This document shows positions 33,145 to 43,576 of a stretch of DNA of 64,000 bases, piece after piece. The position numbers were made by a program, and so were the translations under genes. This stretch comes from Glycomyces arizonensis DSM 44726. GTDB lineage: Bacteria > Actinomycetota > Actinomycetes > Mycobacteriales > Micromonosporaceae. The stretch's first letter is position 1, and each line of letters starts with the position of its first letter. The notes below the pieces were generated by a model. The model did not search any database. It was given only the letters and a program-made list of their open reading frames with translations, and was not told the DNA's origin. Location of the stretch: positions 62,001-126,000 of the forward strand of contig NZ_AXWO01000008.1 of the NCBI RefSeq assembly GCF_000482705.1, written 5' to 3'.

Positions 33145-33963
33145 GTGAGCGATGCGATAGTGAGCGACGAGGTGCTGAGCGAGGGGTACCAGCCGCGGGC
33201 CGACGTCGGCGTCTTCGGCGGGACCGGGTTCTACAGCCTGACCGATGAGGCGGAGACCTTCGAGGTCGAGACGCGCTGGGGCGAGCCGAGCGCGCCGGTG
33301 ACCATCGCGACGGTCGAGGACGCCGAGGGCGAGGAGCCGGTGCGGGTGGCGTTCCTCCCCCGTCACGGCGTCGACCACCGCTTCCCGCCGCACCGGGTGA
33401 ACTACCGGGCCAATGTTGAGGCCATGCGGCTGCTCGGGGTGCGGGCGCTGCTCTCGCCGTTCGCCGCCGGGTCGCTGCGCCCGGAGATCAGGCCGGGCGA
33501 CTTCGTGGTGTGCGACCAGATCGTCGACCGCACGTGGGGGCGTCCGTCCACCTTCTACGACGAGTTCGAGGACGGGCCGGTCCACGCGCCGTTCGCCGAG
33601 CCCTACGACCGGGTGCTGCGCGGGGTGCTGCTGGAGGCGGCCGCCGAGGTCGGCGTGACCGCCCACGACGGCGGCACGGTGGTGGTCGTGGGCGGGCCGC
33701 GCTTCTCCAGCCGCGCCGAGTCCGAGTGGCACCGGGCGGCGGGCTGGCACGTGGTGAACATGACGCAGTCCCCCGAGGCGGCGCTGGCGATGGAGGCCGG
33801 GATCCCGTTCGCGGGGATCGCGCTGGTCACCGACTACGACGCGGGGCTCGAAGGGCACCCGGACGTCGAGCCGGTGACGCAGGAGGCGGTGTTCGCGGTG
33901 TTCGAGGCGAATCTGGGCAAGGTGCGGGAGCTGCTGGACGCGGCGATCCCGCGCCTGGCGTGA
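33145..33963 (+). CDS. mtnP: S-methyl-5'-thioadenosine (or purine nucleoside) phosphorylase
   Basis: The 272-residue enzyme has the MTAP/PNP class motifs: GVFGGTGFYSL for phosphate, LPRHGVDHRFPPHRVNYRAN, and NMTQSPEAALAMEAGIPF with VTDYDAGLEG in the base pocket. It cleaves 5'-methylthioadenosine with phosphate to adenine and methylthioribose-1-phosphate in methionine salvage. The VTDYDAG base-pocket segment decides adenine versus hypoxanthine and I cannot settle it. The GTG start lies 24 bp after the GT2 fusion gene, so they share a transcript; the link between MTA salvage and sugar transfer is unexplained. Confidence 0.8.
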   Translation: MSDAIVSDEVLSEGYQPRADVGVFGGTGFYSLTDEAETFEVETRWGEPSAPVTIATVEDAEGEEPVRVAFLPRHGVDHRFPPHRVNYRANVEAMRLLGVRALLSPFAAGSLRPEIRPGDFVVCDQIVDRTWGRPSTFYDEFEDGPVHAPFAEPYDRVLRGVLLEAAAEVGVTAHDGGTVVVVGGPRFSSRAESEWHRAAGWHVVNMTQSPEAALAMEAGIPFAGIALVTDYDAGLEGHPDVEPVTQEAVFAVFEANLGKVRELLDAAIPRLA

Positions 33964-33977
33964 AGGCGCACCGCGCG

Positions 33978-34003
33978 GCACCGTTATCGAATCGTCACGG
34001 TGC
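33978..34003 (+). terminator. 7-bp hairpin after mtnP
   Basis: GCACCGT and ACGGTGC pair perfectly around a 12-base loop, 14 bases after the phosphorylase stop. With no U-run it is a weak terminator candidate; a regulatory palindrome upstream of the arabinofuranosidase promoter is the alternative. Confidence 0.4.
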
Positions 34004-34009
34004 GGGGGC

Positions 34010-34058
34010 TTGACGCGGCACGGAACTGTATCGGTAAAGTTTCTCTCGCCATACCGAT
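34010..34058 (+). promoter_or_regulatory. Promoter and operator candidate for the arabinofuranosidase gene
   Basis: TTGACG (34010-34015) and TAAAGT (34035-34040) make a -35/-10 pair with 19-base spacing. ATCGGTA (34030-34036) and TACCGAT (34052-34058) form a perfect 7-bp inverted repeat overlapping the -10, as expected for a sugar-responsive repressor. Two GTTCTCGGT direct repeats follow at 34071 and 34085. The leader is about 190 bases long. Confidence 0.45.
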
Positions 34059-34240
34059 GCCGTTCGACATGTTCTCGGTAACCCGTTCTCGGTGGCCCGA
34101 GTCGTGCGCAGCGCAGCGCGGGTCCGAGCGGCCGCGGTCCTCCCCCGGACAACCGCATCGCCCGGACCGGCGGCGGACGATGTCGACAGCGCTCTGAAAG
34201 ACCACGCACTGAGAGACAACGCACTGAGAAGGGTGTACCC

Positions 34241-35770
<1,530 letters not shown>

Positions 35771-35775
35771 ACGAA

Positions 35776-35803
35776 GGCGAGGGGCGGACGCCCGCCCCTC
35801 GCC
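35776..35803. terminator. Bidirectional 12-bp hairpin terminator
   Basis: GGCGAGGGGCGG pairs perfectly with CCGCCCCTCGCC around ACGC, between the convergent arabinofuranosidase gene and the last gene of the sugar ABC operon. Confidence 0.75.
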
Positions 35804-35811
35804 GAATGGTC

Positions 35812-36813
35812 CTAATCGGAGCTGAACGCCGAGTCGAAGGACGACTCGGGCCGGTCGAAGGCGAGGTCGCGGACGAAGCCGACCGCTTCGGCCGCGCCGC
35901 GAAGCCGGTCCATCCCGGCGTCCTCCCATTCGATCGAGATCGGTCCGGCGTAGCCGATCGCGTTCAGCACCCGGAAGCAGTCCTCCCACGGCACGTCGCC
36001 GTGCCCGGTGGAGACGAAGTCCCAGCCGCGCCGCGGATCGCCCCACGGCAGGTGCGAGGACAGGCGGCCGTTGCGCCCGTCGAGGCGGCGCCGCGTGTCC
36101 TTGCAGTCGACGTGGTAGATGCGGTCGCGGAAGTCCCACAGGAACGCCGCGGGGTCGATGTCCTGCCACACCATGTGGCTGGGGTCCCAGTTCAGGCCGA
36201 ACGCGGTGCGGTGGCCGACCGCTTCGAGCGCCCGGTGGGTCGACCAGTAGTCGTAGGCGATCTCGGAGGGGTGGACCTCGTGGGCGAAGCGCACGCCGAC
36301 CTCGTCGAAGACGTCCAGGATCGGGTTCCAGCGCTCGGCGAAGTCGTCGTAGCCGGCCTCGATGGTCTCCTCGTCGACCGGCGGGAACATGGCGACGTAC
36401 TTCCAGACCGCCGAGCCGGTGAAGCCGATGACGGTGTCGACGCCGAGCTTCGCGGCGGCCCGGGCGGTCGTCTTGATCTCCTCGGCGGCGCGCCGGCGGA
36501 CGCCTTCGGGATCGCCGTCGCCCCACACGTGGGCGGGCAGGATCGCCCGGTGGCGCTGGTCGATCGGGTCGTCGCAGACGGCCTGGCCGACGAGGTGGTT
36601 GGAGATGGCCCACAGGCCGAGGCCGTGCGATTCGAGGACGGCCTTGCGCTCGGCGACGTACTCGTCGTCGGTGGCGGCGCGGCGGACGTCGAGGTGGTCG
36701 CCCCAGCAGGCGATCTCGAGGCCGTCGTAGCCCCAGCCGGAGGCCAGGCGGCACAGCTCATCGAACGGCAGGTCCGCCCACTGGCCGGTGAACAACGTGA
36801 TGGGTCTAGGCAT
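35812..36813 (-). CDS. Sugar phosphate isomerase/epimerase-family TIM barrel (first of pair)
   Basis: The 333-residue protein is a xylose-isomerase-like TIM barrel with the metal-ligand pattern [10 protein letters not shown] (Glu), LNWDPSHM (Asp/His), HVDCKDT (His/Asp) and PISIEWED (Glu). Substrate is unknown. Barrels of this type next to Gfo/Idh oxidoreductases act on keto sugars or inositol derivatives, including 3-keto-glycoside pathways. The start at 36813 overlaps the preceding gene's stop by eight bases, so it is the last member of the seven-gene operon. Confidence 0.75.
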   Translation of the reverse strand: MPRPITLFTGQWADLPFDELCRLASGWGYDGLEIACWGDHLDVRRAATDDEYVAERKAVLESHGLGLWAISNHLVGQAVCDDPIDQRHRAILPAHVWGDGDPEGVRRRAAEEIKTTARAAAKLGVDTVIGFTGSAVWKYVAMFPPVDEETIEAGYDDFAERWNPILDVFDEVGVRFAHEVHPSEIAYDYWSTHRALEAVGHRTAFGLNWDPSHMVWQDIDPAAFLWDFRDRIYHVDCKDTRRRLDGRNGRLSSHLPWGDPRRGWDFVSTGHGDVPWEDCFRVLNAIGYAGPISIEWEDAGMDRLRGAAEAVGFVRDLAFDRPESSFDSAFSSD

Positions 36814-37651
36814 CGGTGAGGCTCCTCAGATGTCTCAGTCCGTCGGTGGCGATGGCGTCCTGCGTGGGCGCCAGCGGCCGCCAAACGGACGCGGCGGTGG
36901 CGATGGTCGCATTGTGCGCGGTGAACGACTCGATGACAAGCGGTCCGGCGTATCCGGCCGCATCGAGTGCGCTCAGGATCGCGGACCAGTCGATGTGGTC
37001 GTTCCCGGGCGCGCCGCGGTCGTTCGCGCTCACCTGGACGTGGCCGATGCGCCCCGCGGCGCGCCCGATCGCGGCCGCGAGGTCGGTCTCCTCGATGTTC
37101 ATGTGGTAGACATCCAGGGCCAGCGCGCACCCGGCCAGGCCGTCCAGGGCTTCGAGGGCCTGGTCGACGGTGTTGATCAGGCTCGTCTCGTAGCGGTTGA
37201 GCGGTTCGACGGCGACGGTGACGCCGCGTTCGGCCGCGTAGTCGGCCACGGGCGCGAGGTGCTCGCGCAGTTCGCGGTAGGCCGCCGCCCGGTCGTCGAC
37301 GCGCCAGGTGCGGCCGACCGAGGCGTAGGCCGGTCCGGCGATGACCGGCGAGCCGACGGCCGCCGCGGCGTCGACGACGCCGCGCAGGTAGTCCTGCGTG
37401 GCCGCGACGACGTCATCGGCGGCGGCGACGAGTTCGCGTCCGGGGCCCATGACGAGGACGACGGTGGCCTCCAGGCCGAGCTCGCCGAGCAGCTCGGCGG
37501 CCCGGCCCGGATCCCAATCGCCGAGGTCCTCCACGGGCAGTTCGATCGTGTCGAAGCCCCATCCGCGGATCCTCGGAGCGAGCCGGGCCAGGGCCTCGTC
37601 GTCGAGCGGCGAGGCCCAGACCCACGTGTTGACGCCGATGGCGCGGCTCAA
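36806..37651 (-). CDS. Sugar epimerase-family TIM barrel, tagatose/psicose 3-epimerase-like
   Basis: The 281-residue barrel has [18 protein letters not shown] (metal Glu), [13 protein letters not shown] (Asp/His), [13 protein letters not shown] (His) and PLVIESF (Glu), the order seen in D-tagatose/D-psicose 3-epimerases. Position-specific substrate residues cannot be judged. The best start is TTG 37651, whose TTGA overlaps the stop of the binding-protein gene; no ATG or GTG fits the family N-terminus. Second TIM barrel in the operon: the two may act in sequence or on related intermediates. Confidence 0.75.
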   Translation of the reverse strand: MSRAIGVNTWVWASPLDDEALARLAPRIRGWGFDTIELPVEDLGDWDPGRAAELLGELGLEATVVLVMGPGRELVAAADDVVAATQDYLRGVVDAAAAVGSPVIAGPAYASVGRTWRVDDRAAAYRELREHLAPVADYAAERGVTVAVEPLNRYETSLINTVDQALEALDGLAGCALALDVYHMNIEETDLAAAIGRAAGRIGHVQVSANDRGAPGNDHIDWSAILSALDAAGYAGPLVIESFTAHNATIATAASVWRPLAPTQDAIATDGLRHLRSLTDA

Positions 37652-38847
37652 CGGTCCCGCCAGGCGTCGGGGAAGCCCGGCAGGTCCTCGCCGCCGAACT
37701 TGGCGTAGTGCAGCGAGGGCATGTCGGCGTTGCGTTCGAGGTAGTCGTCGAGTTCGGCCTCGGTGATCGGCTCCTGCGGCAGGACCCACTCGGCGGGGAC
37801 CTGCTCGCCGTTCAGGATCATCGTGGCGGCCAGGACGGGCGTGCGCCACTGGAAGTTGGAGTAGACCGGGGCGAGCGCGGTCATGCCGGTCTCCTTCCAC
37901 TTGCGCATGAACGACAGCTCGTCCTCGCCGGTCATGACCGGGTAGGGCTTGCCGGCGTCCTCGAAGGCCTCGATGGCGGCCACGGCGCCGTCGCCCGCGT
38001 CCATCCAGATGCCGTCGACGTCGCCGCGCTGGAGGTACTGGGTGACGATGTTCTTGATCTCGGCGGCGTCGCCGCCGGTGAACTCGTCGCCGAGGATCTC
38101 CAGTTCGGAGTCGCCGAAGATCTCCTGGGCGGCGGCCCAGCGGTGTTCGAGGACGTCGACGCCGGGCAGGATGCGCAGCGCGAGCACCTTCGAGCCCGGT
38201 TCGAGGTTGTCGACGAGGAACTCGGCGGCGTCGGCGCCGAAGGCGTAGCCGCCGATCGGGTGGATGAAGGTGACGGCGCAGTCGGTGTTGACGCCGCGGT
38301 CGAAGACGACCACCGGGATGCCCGAGGCGCACGCGGCCTCGACGGCGGGGGTCAGGGTCGCGGTCGTCGACGGGGAGATGATGAGCGCGTCGCACTCGCC
38401 GGAGTCGATGAACGCCTGGATGTCGGAGATCTGCTGCTCGTCGTCGTCGGCGGCGTCGGAGTGGCGGAACTCGCCGATCTCGCCGGCGTCCTGGAGGACC
38501 TTGACCTGCTGCTGCATGGTGATCCAGCCGGTGACGCGCCACGGGTTGGAGACCGAGGCGTTCGAGAAGCAGACGGTGGCGTCGCCGCCTTCGCGCGCGA
38601 ACTCGGCCGTGTCGATCCATTCGGGCTCGATGGCCTGGAGCCAGGGCGTGGCAGGGTCGCCCTCGGGTTCGATGTCGCGCTGGGCGAGCTGCTCCTCGTA
38701 GTCGGCCTGGACGAACCAGTCGCCCTCGGCGGCGTCGGTGGCCTCGTCGGTGGTCTCGGGTTCTTGGATCTCGTCGGTGGTGCAGCCGACGGTCAGCAGC
38801 AGCCCTGCGGCTGCGGCCGACGCGAGGGCCAGGCGGGTGGTCTGCAT
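37648..38847 (-). CDS. Sugar ABC transporter substrate-binding lipoprotein (RbsB/Peripla_BP_4 type)
   Basis: Residues 1-22 are a lipoprotein signal with lipobox LTVGC (Cys22), followed by an acidic Thr/Glu linker (about 25-45). The remainder is a type I periplasmic-binding fold: ATVCFSNASVSNPWRV, ECDALIISPSTTATLTPAV, GIPVVVFDRGV, VDGIWMDAGDGAV and PVMTGEDEL. ATG 38847 has AAGAAGG nine bases upstream; ATG 38868, overlapping the permease stop, is the alternative. The ligand is presumably a monosaccharide or small glycoside. Ends in AKFGGEDLPGFPDAW, common in actinobacterial inositol/sugar binders. Confidence 0.8.
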   Translation of the reverse strand: MQTTRLALASAAAAGLLLTVGCTTDEIQEPETTDEATDAAEGDWFVQADYEEQLAQRDIEPEGDPATPWLQAIEPEWIDTAEFAREGGDATVCFSNASVSNPWRVTGWITMQQQVKVLQDAGEIGEFRHSDAADDDEQQISDIQAFIDSGECDALIISPSTTATLTPAVEAACASGIPVVVFDRGVNTDCAVTFIHPIGGYAFGADAAEFLVDNLEPGSKVLALRILPGVDVLEHRWAAAQEIFGDSELEILGDEFTGGDAAEIKNIVTQYLQRGDVDGIWMDAGDGAVAAIEAFEDAGKPYPVMTGEDELSFMRKWKETGMTALAPVYSNFQWRTPVLAATMILNGEQVPAEWVLPQEPITEAELDDYLERNADMPSLHYAKFGGEDLPGFPDAWRDR

Positions 38848-38864
38848 GGTGCGGAACCTTCTTC

Positions 38865-39872
38865 TCATGAGGGATCGGCGTTCACGGTTGCGGTTGCTGC
38901 GACGGGCCGGCGGGTCCTGCGCCAGGCGGCGTAGGCGACGGCGGCGATGATGATGGCGCCCTGCACAGAGGGCCGGATCGATGCGGGTAGGAACATCTGG
39001 TTGAACAGGGTGAACAGGGCTTCGAGGGTGAGGGCTCCGGCCATCGCCGCGACGACCGAGCCGCGGCCGCCGCCGAGGACGACGCCGCCGAGGACGACCG
39101 CGGTGATGACGGTGAACTCCATGCCCTCGCCCACTTGGGCGCTGACTCCGGCGTAGCCGCCGATGAGGAGGCCCGCGACGGTCGCCGACAGTCCCGAGAA
39201 GACGAACGCGACCGTGCGGACGGTGCCGGTGCGGGCGCCGGAGAGCTCGGCGGCGAGGTCGTTGTCGCCGGTGGCGACGAGGATGCGGCCGAAGCGGGTG
39301 CGCATGAGCCAGATCGCGGCGGCCCCGGCACCGAGCATGATGAGCACCGCCCAGGGGATCTCGCCGATCAGCGGCACCCCTTCGATGCCGCGGCGTCCCG
39401 GGCCGCGGAAGGCCTCGGACAGGCTGCCGGTGGGCGCGCCGCCGGTCCACAGCCGGATGGCGCCGTAGAGCACGAGCATCATGCCGAGGGTGGTGATGAA
39501 CGACTGGACCTTCAGGGCGGTGGTGATGAGTCCGTTGACCAGGCCGACGCCGAGCCCGAACAGGAGCATGACGCCGAGGACGGGGAGGGTCCGGGACTCC
39601 TCGCCGTCGATGAGCTTGGCGGCGATGACGACCTGGGCGCCGACGAGGGCGCCGACCGAGAGGTCGAAGTTGCCCGAGACGATGACGAAGTACTGCCCGG
39701 CGGCGAGGATCACCAGCGGCGCGGCCTGCTTGAGGAAGGCCATCAGCGAGGGCCACTCGAAGAAGCCGGGGTTGATGAAGGCGACGGCGATGAAGATGGC
39801 CGCCAGCAGGGCGAAGACGGTGCCGGTGCCGCCGCCGATCAGGGCGGCCGAGGCGGTGCGGAGGTGTCGCAT
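38865..39872 (-). CDS. Sugar ABC transporter permease (RbsC type) 2
   Basis: The 335-residue protein has eight to ten helices and the family segments YFVIVSGNFDLSVGALVGAQVV, LVNGLITTALKVQSFITTLGMM, VFSGLSATVAGLLIGGYAG and ITAVVLGGVVLGGGRGSVV. It forms the membrane channel with the second permease. Its ATG overlaps the upstream permease stop (TGATG) for translational coupling. Basic C-terminal tail is cytoplasmic. Confidence 0.85.
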   Translation of the reverse strand: MRHLRTASAALIGGGTGTVFALLAAIFIAVAFINPGFFEWPSLMAFLKQAAPLVILAAGQYFVIVSGNFDLSVGALVGAQVVIAAKLIDGEESRTLPVLGVMLLFGLGVGLVNGLITTALKVQSFITTLGMMLVLYGAIRLWTGGAPTGSLSEAFRGPGRRGIEGVPLIGEIPWAVLIMLGAGAAAIWLMRTRFGRILVATGDNDLAAELSGARTGTVRTVAFVFSGLSATVAGLLIGGYAGVSAQVGEGMEFTVITAVVLGGVVLGGGRGSVVAAMAGALTLEALFTLFNQMFLPASIRPSVQGAIIIAAVAYAAWRRTRRPVAATATVNADPS

Positions 39873-40876
39873 CACGGCCTCCCCGTGCCCGCGCCGGTGG
39901 TAGCAGCGTCGAAGCGCGGTCTTCGGGCGGTGCGGCCGAGCTGGCGGCGGGCGTAGATGGCGACGGCGGCGATGATGATCGCGCCGCGCAGGACGTCCTT
40001 GGCGAACGGGTTGATCTGCATGACGTTGAAGACGGTGTCGAGGACGGCCAGGATCAGGACTCCGGCGACGGTCCCGGCGATGCCGCCCCTGCCGCCGAGG
40101 AGCAGGGTGCCGCCGAGGACGACCGCGGCGATGGCGTCCAGTTCGTACAGGTTGGTGTAGGACTCGGCCGAGCCGGTGCCGAAGCGGGCGGCCAGGAGGA
40201 GCCCGGCGGTCCCGGCGGCCATGCCGCACAGGACGTGGGCGGCCATGAGCACCCGCTTGGTGCGCACGCCGGACATGCGGGCGATGTCGATGTCCCCGCC
40301 GACGGCGTACATGTGGTGGCCGGTGCGCGTCGAGCGCAGGAACCAGATCCCGGCGGCGGCGAGGGCGAGCATCACGATCGTCGAGATCGGGAGGAACGCG
40401 ACGCGGGTGTAGCCGAACTGCTGGAACAGGGCGGGCACGTCGCCGGCCGGTCCCTTGTACCGGGTGTCGAGGTAGCCCTTGATGATCAGGCCGACCCCGA
40501 GGGTGGCGATGAAGGGGTTCACGCCGAGGAAGGCGACGACCGCGCCGCCCGCGGCGCCGATGAGGCCGGAGACGAGCAGGGCGGCGGCGACGCCGAGGAC
40601 GATGCGGCCCGGGTCGCCGTCCATGGTGGTGGCCGCGACGAGGCTGGACAGGGCGGCGGTGTAGCCGACCGACAGGTCCAGGGAGCGGCACAGGATGACC
40701 AGGGTCATGCCGATGGCGAGGAACCCGGTCAGGCTCGTGCGGGTGAACATGTCCACGAGGTTGGCCGTGGAGAACAGGTTGCCGCCGTCCATGGCTACCG
40801 CGGCGCCACCGACGGCGACGACTCCGGCGAGGGCGAGGTAGATGAGGGCGGTGGTGTCGAGTCGGCGCGGGCTCAT
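39872..40876 (-). CDS. Sugar ABC transporter permease (RbsC type) 1
   Basis: The 334-residue protein shows TLVILCRSLDLSVGYTAALS, FLGVNPFIATLGVGLIIKG, VLCGMAAGTAGLLLAARFG and IAAVVLGGTLLLGGRGGIAG, the BPD_transp_2 pattern. Its ATG 40876 overlaps the ATPase stop (ATGA). Presence of two different permeases, rather than one forming a homodimer as in E. coli ribose uptake, implies a heterodimeric channel. Confidence 0.85.
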   Translation of the reverse strand: MSPRRLDTTALIYLALAGVVAVGGAAVAMDGGNLFSTANLVDMFTRTSLTGFLAIGMTLVILCRSLDLSVGYTAALSSLVAATTMDGDPGRIVLGVAAALLVSGLIGAAGGAVVAFLGVNPFIATLGVGLIIKGYLDTRYKGPAGDVPALFQQFGYTRVAFLPISTIVMLALAAAGIWFLRSTRTGHHMYAVGGDIDIARMSGVRTKRVLMAAHVLCGMAAGTAGLLLAARFGTGSAESYTNLYELDAIAAVVLGGTLLLGGRGGIAGTVAGVLILAVLDTVFNVMQINPFAKDVLRGAIIIAAVAIYARRQLGRTARRPRFDAATTGAGTGRP

Positions 40877-42360
40877 GCCGGGCTCCGTCCGGTGGCGTAG
40901 GCCATCACCTGCTGCTCGGTGGCCCCGGCGGGGAGCTCGCCGGCGATGCGGCCGTCGTGGAGGACGACGATGCGGTCGGCCAGGCCGATGACCTCGATGA
41001 GCTCGGAGGTGATGAGCAGGACGGCCAGGCCCTCGGCGGCGAGGGAGCGGATGGCCGAGTACAGCTTGTGCTTGGCGCCGACGTCGATGCCGCGGGTGGG
41101 CTCGTCGAGGACGATGACGCCCGGCTCGGCGGCGAGCCATTTGGCGACGACGACCTTCTGCTGGTTGCCGCCGGAGAGGTACTGGACCTCCTGGTCTCCG
41201 CCTTGGGACACGAGGTCGAGGCCGGAGAGGACGCCGTCGATGCGGGCGAGCCGCTCGCGGGAGTGGACGCGGGCGTTGGCATCGAGGACCATGCGCGCGT
41301 TGGCCTTCACGGACTGGTTCAGGGCCAGGCCCTGGGCCTTGCGGTCCTCGGTGACCAGGGCGAGCCCGGCGGCGATGGCCTTGCGGGGCCCGGTGATCCG
41401 CTTCGGAGCGCCGTCGACGGCGACGGTGCCGCGGGTGAACGGTGTGATGCCGAAGACCGCCTCGGCGACCTCGGTGCGGCCCGAGCCCTGGAGCCCGGCG
41501 AGGCCGACGATCTCCCCTGCGCGGACTTCGAGGTCGATGCCGTCGACATGGGCGTTGCCGCCGCCTTCGACGCGCAGGCGGACCTCGCCGGTCTCGGTGC
41601 CGGGCAGCGGTTCGGGGAAGACCGCCTCGATGCGGCGGCCGACCATCGCGGTGACCAGTTCGTCGGGGGTGATGTCGGGGGTGTCGACGGTGGCGACGCG
41701 CTCGCCGTCCTTGAGGACGGTGATGCGGTCGCACAGGTCGAAGATCTCGCGGAGCCGGTGGGAGACGTACAGGACCGACACGCCCTTGTCCCGCAGGCGC
41801 TCGACGAGCCGGTAGAGCAGTTCGACCTCGGCGTCGGCGAGGGCGGCGGTGGGCTCGTCCATGCAGATGAGGTCCGCGCCCTGGGACATGGCTCTCGCGA
41901 TCTCGACGATCTGCCGGCGCGGGACCGAGAGGGTCCCCGCCTTCGCGGCGGGGGCGAGGTCGTCGACGCCGAGGTCGGCCAGGAGCTCGGCGGTGCGCTC
42001 GGCCATGGCGCGCCGGTCGATCAGGCCGCGGCGCCTCGGCTCGCGTCCGAGGTGGAGGTTCTCGGCGACGCTGAGCTCGGGCAGGAGGTTGAACTCCTGG
42101 AAGACGGTGGCGATCCCGGCGTGCTGGGCCTGGAGGGGATGGGTGAAGGAGACGGCGCGGCCGTGCAGCTCGATGGTGCCGGCGTCGGCGGTGTGGACGC
42201 CGGCGAGGATCTTCATGAGCGTGGACTTGCCGGCGCCGTTCTCCCCCACCAGGGCGTGGACCTCTCCCGGCTCTATGTCGAGGTCCACTGAGCGGAGTAC
42301 GGGGACGCCGAGGAAGGCTTTGTCGATGCCGCGCATGGCGAGCACCGGGGACGGGCTCAT
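40873..42360 (-). CDS. Sugar ABC transporter ATP-binding protein, double NBD (RbsA/MglA type)
   Basis: At 495 residues it has two fused nucleotide-binding domains. NBD1: Walker A GENGAGKST, Walker B LICMDEPTAAL, with a signature degenerated to LSVPRRQIVEI. NBD2: Walker A degenerated to GLQGSGRTEV, signature LSGGNQQKVVVAKWL, Walker B VIVLDEPTRGID. One degenerate Walker A in NBD2 is normal for RbsA-type proteins; the Pro-Arg-Arg in the NBD1 signature is less usual. Energises import by the two permeases. ATG 42360 overlaps the oxidoreductase stop. Confidence 0.85.
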   Translation of the reverse strand: MSPSPVLAMRGIDKAFLGVPVLRSVDLDIEPGEVHALVGENGAGKSTLMKILAGVHTADAGTIELHGRAVSFTHPLQAQHAGIATVFQEFNLLPELSVAENLHLGREPRRRGLIDRRAMAERTAELLADLGVDDLAPAAKAGTLSVPRRQIVEIARAMSQGADLICMDEPTAALADAEVELLYRLVERLRDKGVSVLYVSHRLREIFDLCDRITVLKDGERVATVDTPDITPDELVTAMVGRRIEAVFPEPLPGTETGEVRLRVEGGGNAHVDGIDLEVRAGEIVGLAGLQGSGRTEVAEAVFGITPFTRGTVAVDGAPKRITGPRKAIAAGLALVTEDRKAQGLALNQSVKANARMVLDANARVHSRERLARIDGVLSGLDLVSQGGDQEVQYLSGGNQQKVVVAKWLAAEPGVIVLDEPTRGIDVGAKHKLYSAIRSLAAEGLAVLLITSELIEVIGLADRIVVLHDGRIAGELPAGATEQQVMAYATGRSPA

Positions 42361-43469
42361 GCGGGCACCTCCACCCAGTCTCGGCGGTGCGCGGAGGCGG
42401 CGACGGCCTCGGCGATGCGGGCGGCCCGCAGGCCGTCGGCGAAGACGGGGAGCCCGTCGGGGGCCGGGTCGCCGGTGACAGTGCCCGCGATGGCGGCGCG
42501 GGTGTCGGCGATGAAGTCGTTGAAGCAGTCCTGGTAGCCCTGGGCGTGGCCGGCGGGGACGCGGGCGAGGCGGGCGGCGTCGGGGCTGAGCGTCTCGGGG
42601 TCGCGGACGAGGACGGCGCTGGCGTCGCGGCCGCCGAACCAGAGCGTCTCGGGCTGCTCCTGGTCGAAGGCGACGGTGGCGTCCGAGCCGGAGACTTCGA
42701 GGTAGAGCCGGTTCTTGCGGCCCGCCGAGACCTGGCTGACCACGGTGGAGCCGATCATGCCGCCGCTGGTGGCGAACTGGAGGGTGACGATGTCCTCGGT
42801 GGCGACCTCGCGGCCGCCGCGGGTCTCGTTGGCCTTGGCGAGCTGGGCCGAGACGGCGCGGATGCGGTCGCCGGTGACGAATTCGAGCAGGTCGCACCAG
42901 TGGGAGCCGATGTCGCCGAAGGCCCGCAGGGCCCCGCCCTTGTCGGCGTCGACGCGCCAGTTGTCGTCCTCGGGCCGCAGGAGCCAGTCCTGGAGGTAGG
43001 AGCCGTGGGCGAGGGTGAGGCGGCCGACCTCGCCCGCGGCGACGCGGGCGCGGGCCTCGCGGACCATCGGGTGGAAGCGGTAGACGAACGGCACCGCGGC
43101 GACCACGCCGGCCTCGCGGGCGGCGTCGGTCATGGCCTGGGCGGTGGCGGCGTCGGTGGCCAGCGGCTTCTCGCACACCACGTGCCTGCCCGCCTCGATG
43201 GCGGCCAGGGCGAGGGGGGCGTGCAGGTGGTTGGGGGTGCAGATGTGGACGACGTCGGCGGCGGCGATGAGCTCGTCGACGTCGTCGAAGACCTCGGCGG
43301 CCCGGAGCGAGTCGGCGGCCTCGCGGGCCCGCTCGGGACTCGACCCGGCGATGCCCGCCACCTGGCCGCCCGCGACGGCGATGGCGTGGGAGTGGACCCG
43401 TCCCATGAAGCCGGTGCCGATGATCGCGGCCCGGTAGGTCGTCGGCCTGCTGATTGTGACTGGAGCCAT
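42357..43469 (-). CDS. Gfo/Idh/MocA family oxidoreductase
   Basis: The 370-residue enzyme has the NAD(P) motif AAIIGTGFMGRVHSHA, the catalytic Lys in VCEKPLATDAATA, and DIGSHWCDLLEFVTG at the substrate side. Gfo/Idh enzymes oxidise or reduce sugars and inositols at a ring carbon. It is the first gene of the operon with the transporter and two TIM barrels, which suggests: import, oxidation to a keto sugar, then isomerisation or cleavage. The promoter region is shared with the divergent ROK gene. Confidence 0.85.
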   Translation of the reverse strand: MAPVTISRPTTYRAAIIGTGFMGRVHSHAIAVAGGQVAGIAGSSPERAREAADSLRAAEVFDDVDELIAAADVVHICTPNHLHAPLALAAIEAGRHVVCEKPLATDAATAQAMTDAAREAGVVAAVPFVYRFHPMVREARARVAAGEVGRLTLAHGSYLQDWLLRPEDDNWRVDADKGGALRAFGDIGSHWCDLLEFVTGDRIRAVSAQLAKANETRGGREVATEDIVTLQFATSGGMIGSTVVSQVSAGRKNRLYLEVSGSDATVAFDQEQPETLWFGGRDASAVLVRDPETLSPDAARLARVPAGHAQGYQDCFNDFIADTRAAIAGTVTGDPAPDGLPVFADGLRAARIAEAVAASAHRRDWVEVPA

Positions 43470-43520
43470 AGGGTGAGCCTAGGACCGACTTATGACATCG
43501 GTCAAGCAAAAGTTGTGCGT

Positions 43521-43538
43521 CGTTACATAATAGTGACG
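43521..43538. promoter_or_regulatory. ROK operator candidate between divergent genes
   Basis: CGTTAC-ATAATA-GTGACG is an 18-bp palindrome with one mismatched pair, lying in the AT-richest part of the 107-bp gap between the oxidoreductase operon and the ROK gene. TTCACT repeats follow at about 43551 and 43564. The position suits a repressor acting on both promoters. Confidence 0.5.
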
Positions 43539-43576
43539 TTCTTTCTCAGGTTCACTCGGTGTGATTCACTAGTGCT

